This document shows, one piece after another, positions 32,606 through 45,700 of a stretch of DNA of 64,000 nucleotides (position 1 is the stretch's first letter; each line of letters starts with the position of its first letter). Source of the stretch: Chamaea fasciata (taxonomy: Eukaryota; Chordata; Aves; Passeriformes; Sylviidae). The notes below the pieces were generated by a model that did no database searches, was not told the DNA's origin, and saw only the letters and a program-made list of their open reading frames with translations. Location of the stretch: assembly GCA_029207755.1 (NCBI GenBank), contig JARCOQ010000002.1, positions 12,167,156 through 12,231,155 of the forward strand, read 5' to 3'. The translations under genes were made by a program, and so were the position numbers.

Positions 32606-35600
32606 CATTCATGGTACCAAACATCGTGTTCAAAGATCCAAAAAGACTGTGCAGCCTTGAAGATGACTTGAATTTCGTCTTTGAACTGGGATCAGCCACA
32701 AGTGAATGCTCCACCTGAACAAAGATTGGTCTGAGCACTTTTAACAATTTTCTTTTTACTAATAGTTCTAGTATCACTTATCAGTACAGTAATTTTTATG
32801 AAGCTATGTTTGCCTAAAATGGTTACTTCCAATCAATTTCTCAAGATGCATTTTAATGTCAGCAGTTCAGTTTTACATAAAACTGGCAGCAGGCTCATCT
32901 CTTAAGAAACAGTGACTTTTTTTTTCCCAACATGTCGACAAACCTTTTGTTTTCAGTGGAAGGACAATAAATTCAGAATCTTCTCCTCTGAGAAAGATTA
33001 CCTTAAGACCACTTTTCTGTACCTTTTCTGAAAGAACAGGAAAATAAACAGCAATACTCACAACCTTTCTTCAGTTTGTAAAGGTTAATAGGTGGTTATA
33101 TATCCAATTTTCCATTTCAAAGGACAACAAAAAGCATCTTTGACTGATTGTTTTAGTAAAATCTTAAATAAAACTGTCAAAGGAAGGGTCCCCTTGCTCA
33201 GGGGTTTATGGGCAAGAATAAAAGCCTGAGTAAATTCCTACAAGAATCTCTCACTCACTGTACCCATGTTTTTGTTGTTGTTGTTCTTATTGCTTTTTTT
33301 TTTTTTGCTTGACAGAAAATACCAGTCTTCAAATAAAGTTAGTATTACAAAATCTGTAAAGAGAGCTCTGCCCGTAATAGAAGACTAGCTCAGAAACAGC
33401 AGCAAAAAATTTGCACATTACATCTGGACACTTATGGACATTTGTATACAAGATATTTTTCTTCATTTTGTGGTACTCTTACCTATGATTGATATGTTAT
33501 ATTTCTGTAAATAATCAATTATGCCAATAAGAACGATATTAAACTGGAGTTTTTAAGGGTATTGCTGTCCTGCTAGGATAGACTTGTATAAAGTCACACA
33601 TGAACAAAAACTCCATTCTCTCCCCCATTTAAATGAAGCATTCCTTTTATATTAGATGTCTCAAATACTTCTATAGACTCTTAAAATGATTAATCCTGTA
33701 ATCCTCTGTTTGCAAGAATTTCAGTGTACAGTGATGATCCTTATGCATATTAAATTATGAAGTATATCTAATTTGTAAAATGAACAAACTAATTCTTTTC
33801 TAAACAGTCTCATTCTGATTAATAAAGTACAATCTATATAAAAAATCTAATCAAGACTGGTGATTATATAATCAAACCCAGAAAAATCTTTTTATTGTAT
33901 ACTACTTAAACTTTAACTCGCTTATTAATCCACTTGTTTTTCAAATGTTCATACCTTTCACAACTCCAACAGATAACTGTTGCTGTGACACCGCTATGTT
34001 TTTTTTGTTTATGTGACACTAAGTTCATGTATGCCTTCCAATCTTCCAGTAATTGTCTTTATGTTTTCCACAGATAATGTCTGGTCTTCAAAGGCAATGT
34101 GCCTGAACAAGCCTGATAAGAATTACATGTTCAGGAACTCTGAATATCAGTGTGTTGGTTTCTCATATTAAAAATGAAAAAATTATGGCATAGACAAATT
34201 TGTGTTACTCTCCCTATTTTCCCTATTTAGCTTTTGCTTAATAATTTCTCATGTTTTCCAGCTGGTAATTTACATTAGCAAGTCATGAGTATTCTTAGGT
34301 ACTTTTGTTCTGGAGTTCCCAAATATCAAAGCAACAATCAACATAATTGCATTGTTTTTTAAAACATAAAAGGCACTAGGAACTGAAAAGTTCTCAAGTA
34401 TTGCTTACTCTGGAAAGTTAAGAGAATTTTAGTTCTCTCTCAGTCATACTGTGTACAGGGTAGTTCAATCCCACAAATTAAGGGTTGTTTTAGTTCTCTT
34501 AGAGGTAAGAAATGACGTTTGCTGAATCTAATTAAGACATCACATGCTGCATTTTCTGTGTAATTTAGCAAACAAATTAAACAGATTTGCATGAATATAT
34601 GAATTGTGACTTATTTCATGTGTTTTGCATTGCATAACCTTTCTATTAAGTCTTCTATTAAAACACTATATATCCAAAGATTTGAATAACATAAGGCTCT
34701 GAGGGAAAAGATATCCCAGACACCATGGGGAAGCAAACAAACTAATAAAGGCATTTAAGCAGGAAAAAAAAATCAATTTTTTAAGTAAAGTAAAAAAGAT
34801 AGAGCACTACACTTTACTGTGAGTTCCACCCATCACATCATTCCTTTAGATGAAATTTCTTAAGAAACCTATGGGGACTTATGGCTGAACATCAGAAATA
34901 TCATGCAGCTTATTCTTAGCATATCAGAGCTTTTCACAAACACAAAGGCATAACACACTTGTAAAAGTGGTTATATGAGCTGCATAAAAATACCCACATG
35001 AATAAAGTGGGCACAAAGGATTTTCCTTATAGTACAAAATTTTGGTGGTGGGCAGCTAAGAAGGCTAAAAAAATAGGCTTTGTAAAGAGCAATTGGTTTT
35101 TAAACCTGATTGAATCAGAGCTTGCATGTATTTGAGAGATTGCATATGTGTATATTGTTTTACATTCAGAAACAAAATGCAGTAATAGTCTCTAAATTTT
35201 GAGTTTTTCCATCCGGAAATACATCACAAAATAGGTGAAGATGACAAAGTTAAATTCTCAAGACATTCTATTTGTTTTGTTGCAATGAAGTTCAAAAGGA
35301 ATTGAAATAAAATCCCTCCACTCTGAGCACATTTTTAACCATTTCTAGTGGTTAAAAACACATATCTGTGTTACGACTAATACTGAAAGATTGACAAGAT
35401 ATAACAGTTCACTTTTACTTACATTCATGGGCTAAATTTAACAATGCCTGCACAAGTGTAATTAAAGAAAATGGGATCTGATAATTCTAAAAGGCACTGA
35501 TTGGTTTTATATAATTTTGAATTGCATTAAGAGAAAACATGAATTAAAAATTAAGACTTAAAAATGTCTGAAAGCGTTTTAAAACCTATGCAGTTCATAT

Positions 35601-37048
35601 ACTTAGAAACAATCTTTTTGAGTGATGTGTGAAATTCACAGAAGAGCATGGTATCAGTAGAAAATTAAGCAACAGCATAAAAGTTGATTTCAATTTCCAT
35701 TTTATGGTCTCATTGGTTAAAATACTGAGTAATATAAAAGTTATTTGGATTTATCTTACCCTTTACAAAGCCATCTGCTATATGGATCTCCTACTATGAA
35801 CCACTTTTTTAAGACCTCATAAGCTGAAACACTGTTTCTTCAGAGAGTTCTCACTGAAATGAAACCAAGTCATATGTTGGATCTATACAAGTATCTACAT
35901 AACACAAAAATATATCCAAGAATATTCAAAATAACATGCTAAGGACTAAGAAATTACGATGTGGTATGGAAGAAAATAATTTTCAGGTCCTTAAGTGCAC
36001 TGGTAAACCTCAAGAGCCTAACCAGCCTCACCTGGCATTTCTTCCCCATTCATCCCTGGACAAGGAGGCCTCTGTAGGCTCGGTTCAGGGGTGTTTGGCT
36101 CTTGTCTGAGCTGCGCTGGAGATCAGCTGGTGTTCATGCCAGTTACAGATGTGATTATGTCCAGGCATGGAGCTCCTGGGTCTGCATCCTGGCTTTCCTT
36201 CAGCCTTTCTTTGTCTCTGTGGGTATGCCCAGACATCACTGGGTCACTCCTCACTGTTGTGTTCCCTTTTGATCTGGGGTCTTGGTCGTCCCTGGCTCTC
36301 ATCTGTGGGCATGTCCTGCTCTCCAGTGCTGCAGAACATGCCCTGGCCCCTGTCCCTGCCCCTGCTCAGATCCTGTCTCCTGTCCCATGGGGATCTGCTC
36401 CATGACAGTAACACTAAGGAAGAAAAGTGCTGCTTAGATAATTAGTCAGCCCTTTAAAGTACACTCGAGAGTCAAGATTAAAGAACACTCAGATATTTCA
36501 GGAGCAATTTCCATAGTTACAGGAGATCAATAAAAAAGCCTGTCAGGAGTGTTCTCACATGTATGTTTTACACAAAATAAGATTTTCATTTTGTTTAAGG
36601 ACCTCCTGTGGAGTCTGTTTGTTTGGGATGTTGGTTCAGGGTAATTTTAGAGATAGGACAACTGAGAGCAGTCCCTTTCCCCCTTTCCTTTAGTCACTCT
36701 GAGGTGGGCTCCAATATTGATTGGACTGAAAGAAATACCTAATAAAATTAACTACAGACTTTGGAACTGCTAACGTAGAAATATATTTAATTCAGAAAAT
36801 TCAGTCTCCTCAGCCCTAGAAAATTTTTTATGGTAGGACTAATATATTTTGCAATTTATAAAATCACAATATCTAATCTATGTGGTGGTTAAAATGGTAA
36901 TAAGCTTATTTCTGCAACCGTTTACCTGATTTCTCTGTCTTTATACCTTATAGGGTTTTTTTTTTCAAATTTCTGTTGATTTGTGAAGTATCCTTTGAAC
37001 AGTACTTAGTTGAGTATTTGTTCTCCTCTCACATTCTTTCTGAAACAG
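32606..37048. other. Unique AT-rich stretch with one GC-rich block
   Basis: Most of this is AT-rich background with no gene. The exception is about 36000-36420, which is richer in C and T (CCTGTCCCTGCCCCTGCTC-type wording) and carries 92- and 104-codon frames. I cannot match it to a gene or repeat. A T-run lies at about 33295-33307. Confidence 0.5.
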
Positions 37049-37174
37049 GTCATTTTTCTGATGTCAACCCTGACTGTGACAGGCCCTATTGCTTTTGTTA
37101 TAGGCCTTTGGTATCAGATTTCAAGGCCTTACTGGACACGAAAAAAAAGAGACTTTAATGAAAATCTCAGAGGG
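37049..37174 (+). CDS. Candidate internal exon, 42 codons, one membrane helix (unidentified)
   Basis: An open block of exactly 42 codons lies between strong splice signals. Upstream is a pyrimidine-rich tract (TTCTCCTCTCACATTCTTTC) ending in CAG at 37046-37048; downstream is GTATGT at 37175-37180. Both junctions are in phase 0 in the frame read. The translation begins VIFLMSTLTVTGPIAFVIG, continues LWYQISRPYW and then TRKKRDFNENLRG: a hydrophobic segment of about 23 residues followed by a basic stretch, the pattern of a membrane helix with a cytoplasmic positive flank. I do not recognise the protein, and no partner exon was found in the window. Chance is possible, because hydrophobic frames are common in T-rich DNA. 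Confidence 0.3.
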
Positions 37175-38195
37175 GTATGTCTTACAGCCTTTCTGAGTAT
37201 TGATAGATGTCTCTAAAGTTAGGAGCATTAGGGGTTTCTGAAAAAGTCCATCAGATATTTTTCTGACAAGATGATCACACATTTTGATGCCTTTCATGTT
37301 CTGGCAGAGGTTATTCTATTGTTATTTTTTATCTATGATCTCATCAATTAATTATCAGATACTTCATTGCAATCCACTCAGTTGTTTGAAATATTTTTCT
37401 TTAAATTACCATTCTGTAAAAGTGCAGGTTCTTGGCAGTACATTCCCCGAAATACTGTGCCTCTGTTCTGCAGTTGGAATGTCACCTTTTGAAAATCTGC
37501 AGTGGCTCTCTCATAATTCCCTCAATTTCTCTTAAAATTCAAGCTTCAACAGAGAGTCAATTCCAGCCCAAGACTATCACAACTAACAGTATTTTCTCTC
37601 TTTTCCAACCAGTTTAGGCACCCGACCTCAGTAGCTAAATTCTGCAGTCTCCAGGCAGCTGGGAAAATAAATGTCATTGTCAGGTAAGTAAAGCTCCTTC
37701 CTTGTGCTGATCATTGCAGACATAAACTCTCCCTCTAGAGGAGGTCGGGTGGGTGATAGAAAATACAATAAAACATTGTCAACTCCTTTTGGCCCCTGAA
37801 GTTGGAACAAACAATATAAACCTTTTAAAGTGTGAACTGAGTCCTCTCTTTCCTATCACTGATGTTACTCCTAAACTGTAATTCATTGTTATAAAGAGAG
37901 TAACATTATTTGAAAGCCTTTTTGGGGGAAATTTTTAGAAGTCAAAGAGAATAAAATCCCTTTCCAGTAACAATGTTTCTGTTTTTGTTTAAATCCAGCA
38001 GATTTTTTTTTAAAGAAAAGAATTTATCTAATTTGTGGTTAACTTAGATAAAAAAACATGCTCTCCAAAGTTAAGCACTTAGTCAGTCTTGGAGACTGAG
38101 CAAGAATATATCATACACTTAATTTTCTTTAAATGTTGCTCAGAAACCTAGAAATGTAGCTTGCTAAGACTAATTAGGTTGGGGTTTTTTGTGTT

Positions 38196-38197
<2 letters not shown>
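37175..38197. other. Non-coding stretch after the candidate exon
   Basis: No further exon-like block in a compatible frame and no mobile element is visible. It is AT-rich with short random frames (60-83 codons). Confidence 0.5.
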
Positions 38198-38239
<42 letters not shown>

Positions 38240-38250
38240 TATATATATAT
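38198..38250. repeat. T39 followed by (AT)7
   Basis: A run of 39 T passes into seven AT units. It could be the antisense tail of a retroposed sequence, but no retroposed body is identifiable on either side. Confidence 0.93.
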
Positions 38251-39570
38251 TTAGAGAAAAATATAACCAGGCTTAGGAAGCACTATTGTAGGAAATCCTA
38301 TTGAAAAAGTTACTGGGAAAACAGTAACCTAAGCAAAGTTGGACTTGAGATAATTTGTGAAGGTGTAATCTGGGGGACAACATAAAGGCTCCATTTTACT
38401 CTCTTTCAATAAAGACCATTGGAGCTAAGCAGCAGTAGTTCAAAATAATGGGTTTGATTTAGACCAGGATTTGTGCCAAATTCTCTTATCACAGACCTGC
38501 TGGCAGAGGGAGTTGGTATGGTCAGTGAACTTGTACTTCTTATTATGCCAAATGCCAGCTGTGCCTCCTGCAGAGGTAGTGGGAGGACCTGAGATATTCC
38601 AGAGGAGGGAGAAATATTTCTTACAGGCAGATTTGTCTAGAACAGATATTATTTATATTTTATCATTATTAAGGGGCTCTGCAAGCAACATCTGCCCTCC
38701 TCCAAGGCTGCATATTTTTTGGTGTGGGTGGCAGCGCTGGGATCAAAGAAGGAGCTTCCAGCAGAGGAGCTGCTATGTAGATAAGCAGGCAGCCTTAACT
38801 GTGCTGCTCCAACACCGTTATGGTTGGGCTCTGAATAAAACCTGCAAGAGTCTGACAAGAACTTCTGAAAGGCGCTTTGCTCAGACAGAAGCAGGAAAAT
38901 ATATTTGACAATGTTTTATGAAAGTGTCAGGTTCAAACTGATAAGGTTTCCCTACTCTGTTGAATCAGTTTATTATTATTAACAGAGAATGATCAATTAA
39001 TGTAAAATTCTACTGTGACTGAGGAAACAACTTTGATTACTTTTTGAGAGGGTTCTTGCTATGTGCTTTGCCATGAAGTAAAGCTAGTAGAATAATAAAT
39101 CCTCTCCAAACTGTTGCTTTAGACTTACCATTTATATGATACTTGATCTGCAGCATGGATGTGCCGACAAAATAAAAAGTTGTATCTTGTTGATAGATTC
39201 AGTAATGTTTTTAAATACTTTGAAATGTATTTGATTCATGTATTTTCTGAGGATTCTAATCCTTTGAATACAAAAAAAAAAAGGTATTTTTTTCTTTCCT
39301 GCTTCTAAATTAAAGATCCCACTAGGCTTCCATAACTTTTTTTACCAGCGATCATGACTATCCTAATTCTGAGTTGCAGTTACTGAATGCTTTGATAAAG
39401 AATACACAACAAAGCATACAACAATGATCAGATAGCTAAACAACTTTAAAAAAGAAAAATCAGGTTTATACATCTGCACTAATTTTTTTTTAGCTGTTTT
39501 TTTTTTTCTCGAAATGTGCTACAGAGACCGACTGACACATAAAAATTGGAAAAAACCCCACAGATCCAAC
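38251..39570. other. Non-coding stretch with a 145-codon unidentified frame
   Basis: The longest single frame outside repeats in this part runs from 38471 to 38908 (+, 145 codons). Its translation is rich in C, W and R, has no recognisable domain and no obvious splice or start context. I regard it as chance or as a fragment of something old. Confidence 0.4.
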
Positions 39571-39574
39571 CAGA

Positions 39575-39607
<33 letters not shown>

Positions 39608-39760
39608 CAAAGCAAAACAAAAAAACCCCCAAAAACCCAAACGCCCCCCCAAAACCCACAAAAAACCAAACAAAAACAACAACAAAAAACCAACCGAAAA
39701 AAAACAAAAAATGAAACAAAACAAAAGAACACAAAAAAAAAAAAAAAACACCAAAACCAA
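39571..39760. repeat. Long A/C-rich simple repeat, (AAAAC)n decaying to mixed AAC/AAAAACC
   Basis: Starts with regular AAAAC units (39575-39610) and becomes irregular A/C-only sequence to about 39760. G and T are nearly absent over 180 bases. The long frames on both strands here are translations of this repeat. Confidence 0.92.
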
Positions 39761-42700
39761 GCAGAATAAGTCAGTTTCTTCTAAAAAGCCTACTGATATT
39801 TTTATTTGCAAAAAGTACAGAATATATGTTCTGGCTTTAAAGAAAATGTATTTAATGTGCTTCTAATGATCTACATATGATTTTACATTTTGAGTCTAAC
39901 AAAGACTCAGTATCTTACATAACAAATTCCACACTTTTATTATGAATAATTAAAAAAAAGCAAACCTATTGTTATTTCAAATAATTTTATTTTCTGATTC
40001 ACCTTGTTTAATCAGGGAAATGGGTTAGAAGCTGTCTAATTCTCTAACCCTGAGCTTCCTTCATGTCACTCTATTGTTTTACATGAAATGTAGCTTTTTC
40101 TTTGGCTTGCTGAGGAAGAAACTGAAAATACATTTGTACATCTTTATTTTTTGAAATGGATTCTCTGTGCTACTTGAAGTGACTTATAGGAATGTATAAA
40201 ATGAGAATGGAAACCCCACAGTGCAAATAGAACTTCCTTTTCAAAAATGTGCTTTCAAAGTCTTCTTGCCAAATACATCCCTGATGTAAATCAATTCCAG
40301 TAGCATTACGCCAGGGAACAATTCAGATTTTCCTCTCCATGTCAGTGACCCACTGGTAATATCAATCTATCTGCCATGCTACTTTCAATTGTGTTTCACT
40401 CACATTTACAGAATTAGTTGCACTTTACGGCAGAAAGTACTAAGCTAGCCTTTTTTTTCCCAATACCTTCAGGAGTGAATGTAGTGTGAGTGAATTGCAC
40501 CTTCTACTTATTTTTCCTCATGAGATGGAAGGAGCAGGTGTAAAAGATTTAATGAAGCAACTGCCAAGTTGCAAGGGTCATTTGTGTGTAGAAAGCTATA
40601 AATTAGTTGGTTCTTAGGGGAAATTACCTTCTACATTAACAATGTTGCCATTTATAAATTATCACTAAACTCCTGGGAAATAGCAGTTTGAAATTTCAGA
40701 AGAGAAACAGCAAAATCCTTTTATATTTGCGGATATGTTAGAAAAAAATGTCTGGAAGAACTTGTAATATAATAATAAACATACAAGGGAAGCTTTATAA
40801 TCATAAATTTTATTTGCTTTTGCCAAAGTTGGCTGAAATACACATAGTAAAATCCTATTTGTATAGACAAGATAAGTCTGTGGTCAATGGAGACCAGTTT
40901 ACTACCTGAGGTACATAAATCTGCCAAGTCATAATACTTTTTGTAGGATGCTGTCTTACCCTCCTTAAAACATCTCTTTTGTTTATTTTTTTTTCTAATA
41001 GATGGAATAGCAAACATTGAAATTCTTTTATTATTTATCTCCTATGTAATTCTTAAGGGTTTTATTGGGGAATAATGATGGTAGGAACATTTTTAAGAGA
41101 AAGACTAGCTCTGCTACATCATTATATGGCAAATCCAGATTGCTAAGAATAAGCTCCTAAAAAGCCATAAAATCTGTAAAAGTAATGTACTTGTCTCTTT
41201 TGTTAACTCATCTGATAAATATCACAGCATTCTTGGAGCTGAAAGTTTCAGCTGGTATCAACTGATATGGCAAAAGGAGTCTCATAAATACAAAAGTTTG
41301 AAACAGCATCCTCAAGAACTGTCTTTATTGTTGTTACTGTTCTTAAGCAGATATTCAGTTGATGGACAGTTGATTTAAAAAAGTGTGTTCTATAAATAGT
41401 TTTAGGTTGCTTAATTTTAAGTATTAACTTTAGTCATTTTTCCTCCCTCTTAAGCAGCCACTTGACATAACACTTTAAAAATAGAAAAACATGAAATCAT
41501 AAAGAGGATAAAAATGCATATTCTGTTAAAAATACATTCTGTATTTTAGTAGTTAAGAGGAAGATGGAGACTATGTTTCCTGTCTCTATTTGTGAAAATC
41601 AATAAAATTAGAGAATGTTTCTCATATGGTTTGCAAACTTTAATTACTACTTAGGGGGACAATTTTGTAAATATTTTCCCCGTTGCTACTTTTAAAGATT
41701 TACCAGAGCCTTCCTTTTTTGTTAGCTGGAAACTTCTTTCTAATTTAGGATGAATTCAAGGCAGTTTATAGCCACTCTATTTTGCTCTTTGGTTTAACAA
41801 GCTTTTCCTTTTTAGTGTTGATTTCCTCCTTGCTTCCACAATTGTATTTACACTCATCCTCTGGCACTTTATCACTGTGTTCAGGAAGTTAAATTCTTCT
41901 GCTCCCTACCCAAGGTAGAACACCCTTTCTTCTCATCATACAATTTAGCAGTTACTTGCAGAAGCCCAGTCTGGGGGAATTTGTCCTGAGTGTGGATGAC
42001 CAGTAATACATTTATGATATAATTTTTTAGAGGCCTTGCTTAACTATGAACACTCCTCTCTCACTTAGAAGTGCCTTGCTAGACCGAAAAATGTCGGGGC
42101 TGCATTCAGAAGCGCCTTAAGATTGCAGGGTATAGTGTTCAGTATGCAAGCCCTGCTCCTCTTCCCATAATTTCTGTTGAGGTTTTTTTTAGCATGAATT
42201 CAGAAATCTCGTTAAACTTTGTGGTATGGTACTTTGTACTGCTAAATGTTTTTAAGTTTATTTTGTTCCCTTCCTTGAAATCTTCAGGTTCCTCTAGCAT
42301 AACATTTTAATCCTCTTCTGTGTTGATGCAACTGACTTTGTGCTTTCAACAGATTTCATTAACAAGCTGCTTCTTTTTGCCCTGTCAGTAAAATCAATTA
42401 TGTTCTCTACGTCTGGTTTTCAGTTAACTGGTTTATAAAACACAGATCTATGATTTTATCCCATTTAATCTCATTTTCTGTTTATCCCCCCACCTAATTT
42501 ATTAGACATCTAAGAAAAACTCATTTAGAATATTATCTAAAGCTATGGCACTATTGTGGCATTTCAGGTTAGGCTGCAATAGATATTATCTTATCTTCAG
42601 TCACCAGTGCTCCTAAATGGATATTCCTTTGACTGCACTGCTATCAATTCAACAATACTGAAAGTACAGTGTAGCAGAAAAAAATAGTTTGTAATCATGA

Positions 42701-45700
42701 CAAACACAATATTCTTTAAGCAGGTTAAATTGCATAGAAATATCTCCCATCAGCTCAAGAAGGGAAAGGATCCAGATATTGACTGTGATGAAATGTTTAC
42801 ACAACTGCATCAAGCAAGGTCCCTCTGTCCTGAGGGATTAGACAATGAGGAAAAAGCTGTTAAATGGTCTGTTTTTCAGCAAATACTCAGAACATCTCAT
42901 GCAACATTTTTTATTAGATCACATAAATATAGATAGATGGATATATTTATATATCTTTTCAAGTGGACTGAATAGAACTTTGCATTTTCTCTTTTGCAAT
43001 TCTCTGATTAGTGAATTCTTCATTCAGTTCCTCCTGCCACCTTCATTTTCATATTTTTTATTCAAAATGCCAAATAGTATATATCAAATATTGTCACACT
43101 ATGCATGGATCATCAAAAACTAACAGATTTGGCATTTATTTACTTATATTTGGAAAAATGTTTCTACATTCTTCGTATGGAAAAAAAAATATATATATAG
43201 TTGAAATCACAGTCAGCCTTGCTCCCAGAGCAGCAAAAAATCTTTTCCTCTTCCTCTTCAGTCTATGAACATAATTTCTATTGTACCTCCTATTTACTTT
43301 CCTTTTAGCTTCAGGTGTCTATTTAAAGAGGATCATTAAAAAAATAGTTGTCCTTTGTGCACATAACGGATGTGGTACACTGAAGTGAATATATCCTAGA
43401 ATTTAAATCTCACTAACTTTGCCTAAAAACATATTGTTAACAAATATTTTCTGCCAAAATGTATTTTCTACAACACCAACAGCAAAAAAAGGGTTTATAT
43501 TTATAAAATTTTTAAGCGGTGTAGATATCACTATGTTTCAGAAAAATTATAAAATCATCAATGTGATTAAAATGTCATTTTATGAGATATGATTTATTGG
43601 ATTTTATTTTTTCTTGTTTGTCATTATCTATTTATTTTGCTGTTATCATCTCTTGATATCATGTTCAGACTCAAATCTCTGTTGCCTATGTGCCAATAGA
43701 ACAACAAACCGGTGTCACAGTCCTGCAGTCAGAACTGCTTACTCTACTTGGTTAGGGCAACATTGTACAAGGGAAAGAAGTGAGGAAGTGAGGAAACATG
43801 TCAGAATGCCTCAGGTGTTTTTCTATTCCATGTCCTACAATCCTGCTAAAAAACCTGACACCACTGTGGTACCTGTATTTGCTCACTCCTTGTCTGTAAT
43901 GATACTCAGTTCAAGAGGGAAAGTTCTTTTATACCTTTGGCACTGCAAAACTTAGAATCTTCAGACTTAGAAATTTTATATTTCCCTCATCTGGCAGATG
44001 GCTTTGGGCAATATGCTCTGATTCCTCAGGGTAAGGTATTTAATTGTGACTGAAAAGACTATTTCTGTCTTTCTAATGCTGGATAAGAGCTGTGTGTAAG
44101 TGACTCTTGAATAATTCAAGTTCAGCATAGTTTAGGAGCATTACAGTTTCAAGGGCTTTAGAGACAGGTAAAATATGTTGTTGTTTTCTATTTTAAAACC
44201 TTGGACACTTTTGTTTTTCAGGGTTTTTTCCATCTTAGTCAAAATGACTGAAAAAGGACAGAAAGTCTGAAACTATAGGCAATTTACAGCACTTTGAAGC
44301 TATCAAGCATACATGTCATGCTTACTTTTCAAACATCAGTTATCTGTCAAATTGACTGTGCAACCTGTGCTGGAGTTAGCTCTTCCTCCTTCCTGCAGAA
44401 CAGCAGGAAAAGTATGTCTTTTTGGAGAGAAACTTCTTTAAACCTATTCTTCACACACCCATAACACTTGTAAGAAAACTTTGAGCAGGTTACCTGAGGC
44501 CTTAGTTCCATGATGGCTTTGTGCTGCTCCGTCTTTGTGAGTAAAATGATTGACCCAGCAGGGAATCACAAGGGCCAAGACTCTAAAATTTTATAAGCAT
44601 TATTGACACTGAAGCTTTTAAGTTCATAGACACTTCTGTTACTGAATTTGGGGTCTGCCTGTCATTGGCAATGACAAACCACATTTCAGCTCAACAAAGT
44701 GATCTGTCTTGTGTACAATATTACAAATTTTTTTAAAATTTATTCTTATTCTACAATATCTTGTGCAAATCAAGGCATAGAGGAATTTTATTCTTACTAT
44801 GGCAGTATTCAGGGTTCTGCCTGCCCAATATTCATCAATAAAAAATGAAGTTGCTGCTTCTTTTTTCTCTTCTCAATTAGATCAATAATTGAATGGTGGT
44901 GGCCTCCTGAAATAATTCTGTTTGGCTGAGATGTGCTCAGAAAGGTAGAAGAAATGCCTTTTAAAAACTCAGCCTTAGAGGACAGGGATGGGATTTGTGA
45001 ATGCATGATCTGACAGTATTAATGGTCTTTTATGAAATATGTTAAAATGCTTTTTTTTCCAGACATGTTTTTCACATGCTACTTTCTGTATCTCACTTTG
45101 CAGTGTACAGGAACAATGGGATTTTTCACATGTCTCCTTTCCAGAAACACCTCTGTCCATCTGGCAGAAGTGCTGGCATCTGTGATATCTTGCTTGTACA
45201 TCCATGCTCATGGATTTCTTAGTGGCTATCCTCTGGCATAGACATCCTTATTTATCTTTCAGGTATAACTAGTTTCAAAATGCTTGATCTCTTTGCAGGG
45301 CCAGATATCAATTTGAATACCAATTCTCCACCTTGTTTTTCCCCACCTCAGAATTACATCTCAAATATAGCATGATTCAGTCAACATTATCCTTTTGCAC
45401 TTGGTATCTTGAGCACAAACATACATGTGACAGTGCTCCTGAGCCTGGGAGATTTGAGATGAAGGAACACTTGAGAAATTAAAGTTCTGGTTTTTGGTGG
45501 GTAATAGGAGATTCTGAATTTTGTTCTGTAAAATATTTATATGGTATATATGTAGTTATAGTTATGTACCATAAAAATCATGAGCTTCTGGATATTTGAT
45601 ATCTTTCATGTAGCAATCACTCCACAGAAAATGCTCTTTCAGTTTTTTGTGGCTATTTTATTTATGACCTTCATATTTTGACATTGCAGGGAAGATTTAA

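Noticed and set aside
38471..38908. A 145-codon plus-strand frame
   Set aside because: No domain, no splice or promoter context and no repeat match. I kept it only as a note because chance cannot be excluded.
39490..39811. Several overlapping F/V- or K/N/T-rich frames
   Set aside because: They are translations of the A/C-rich simple repeat.
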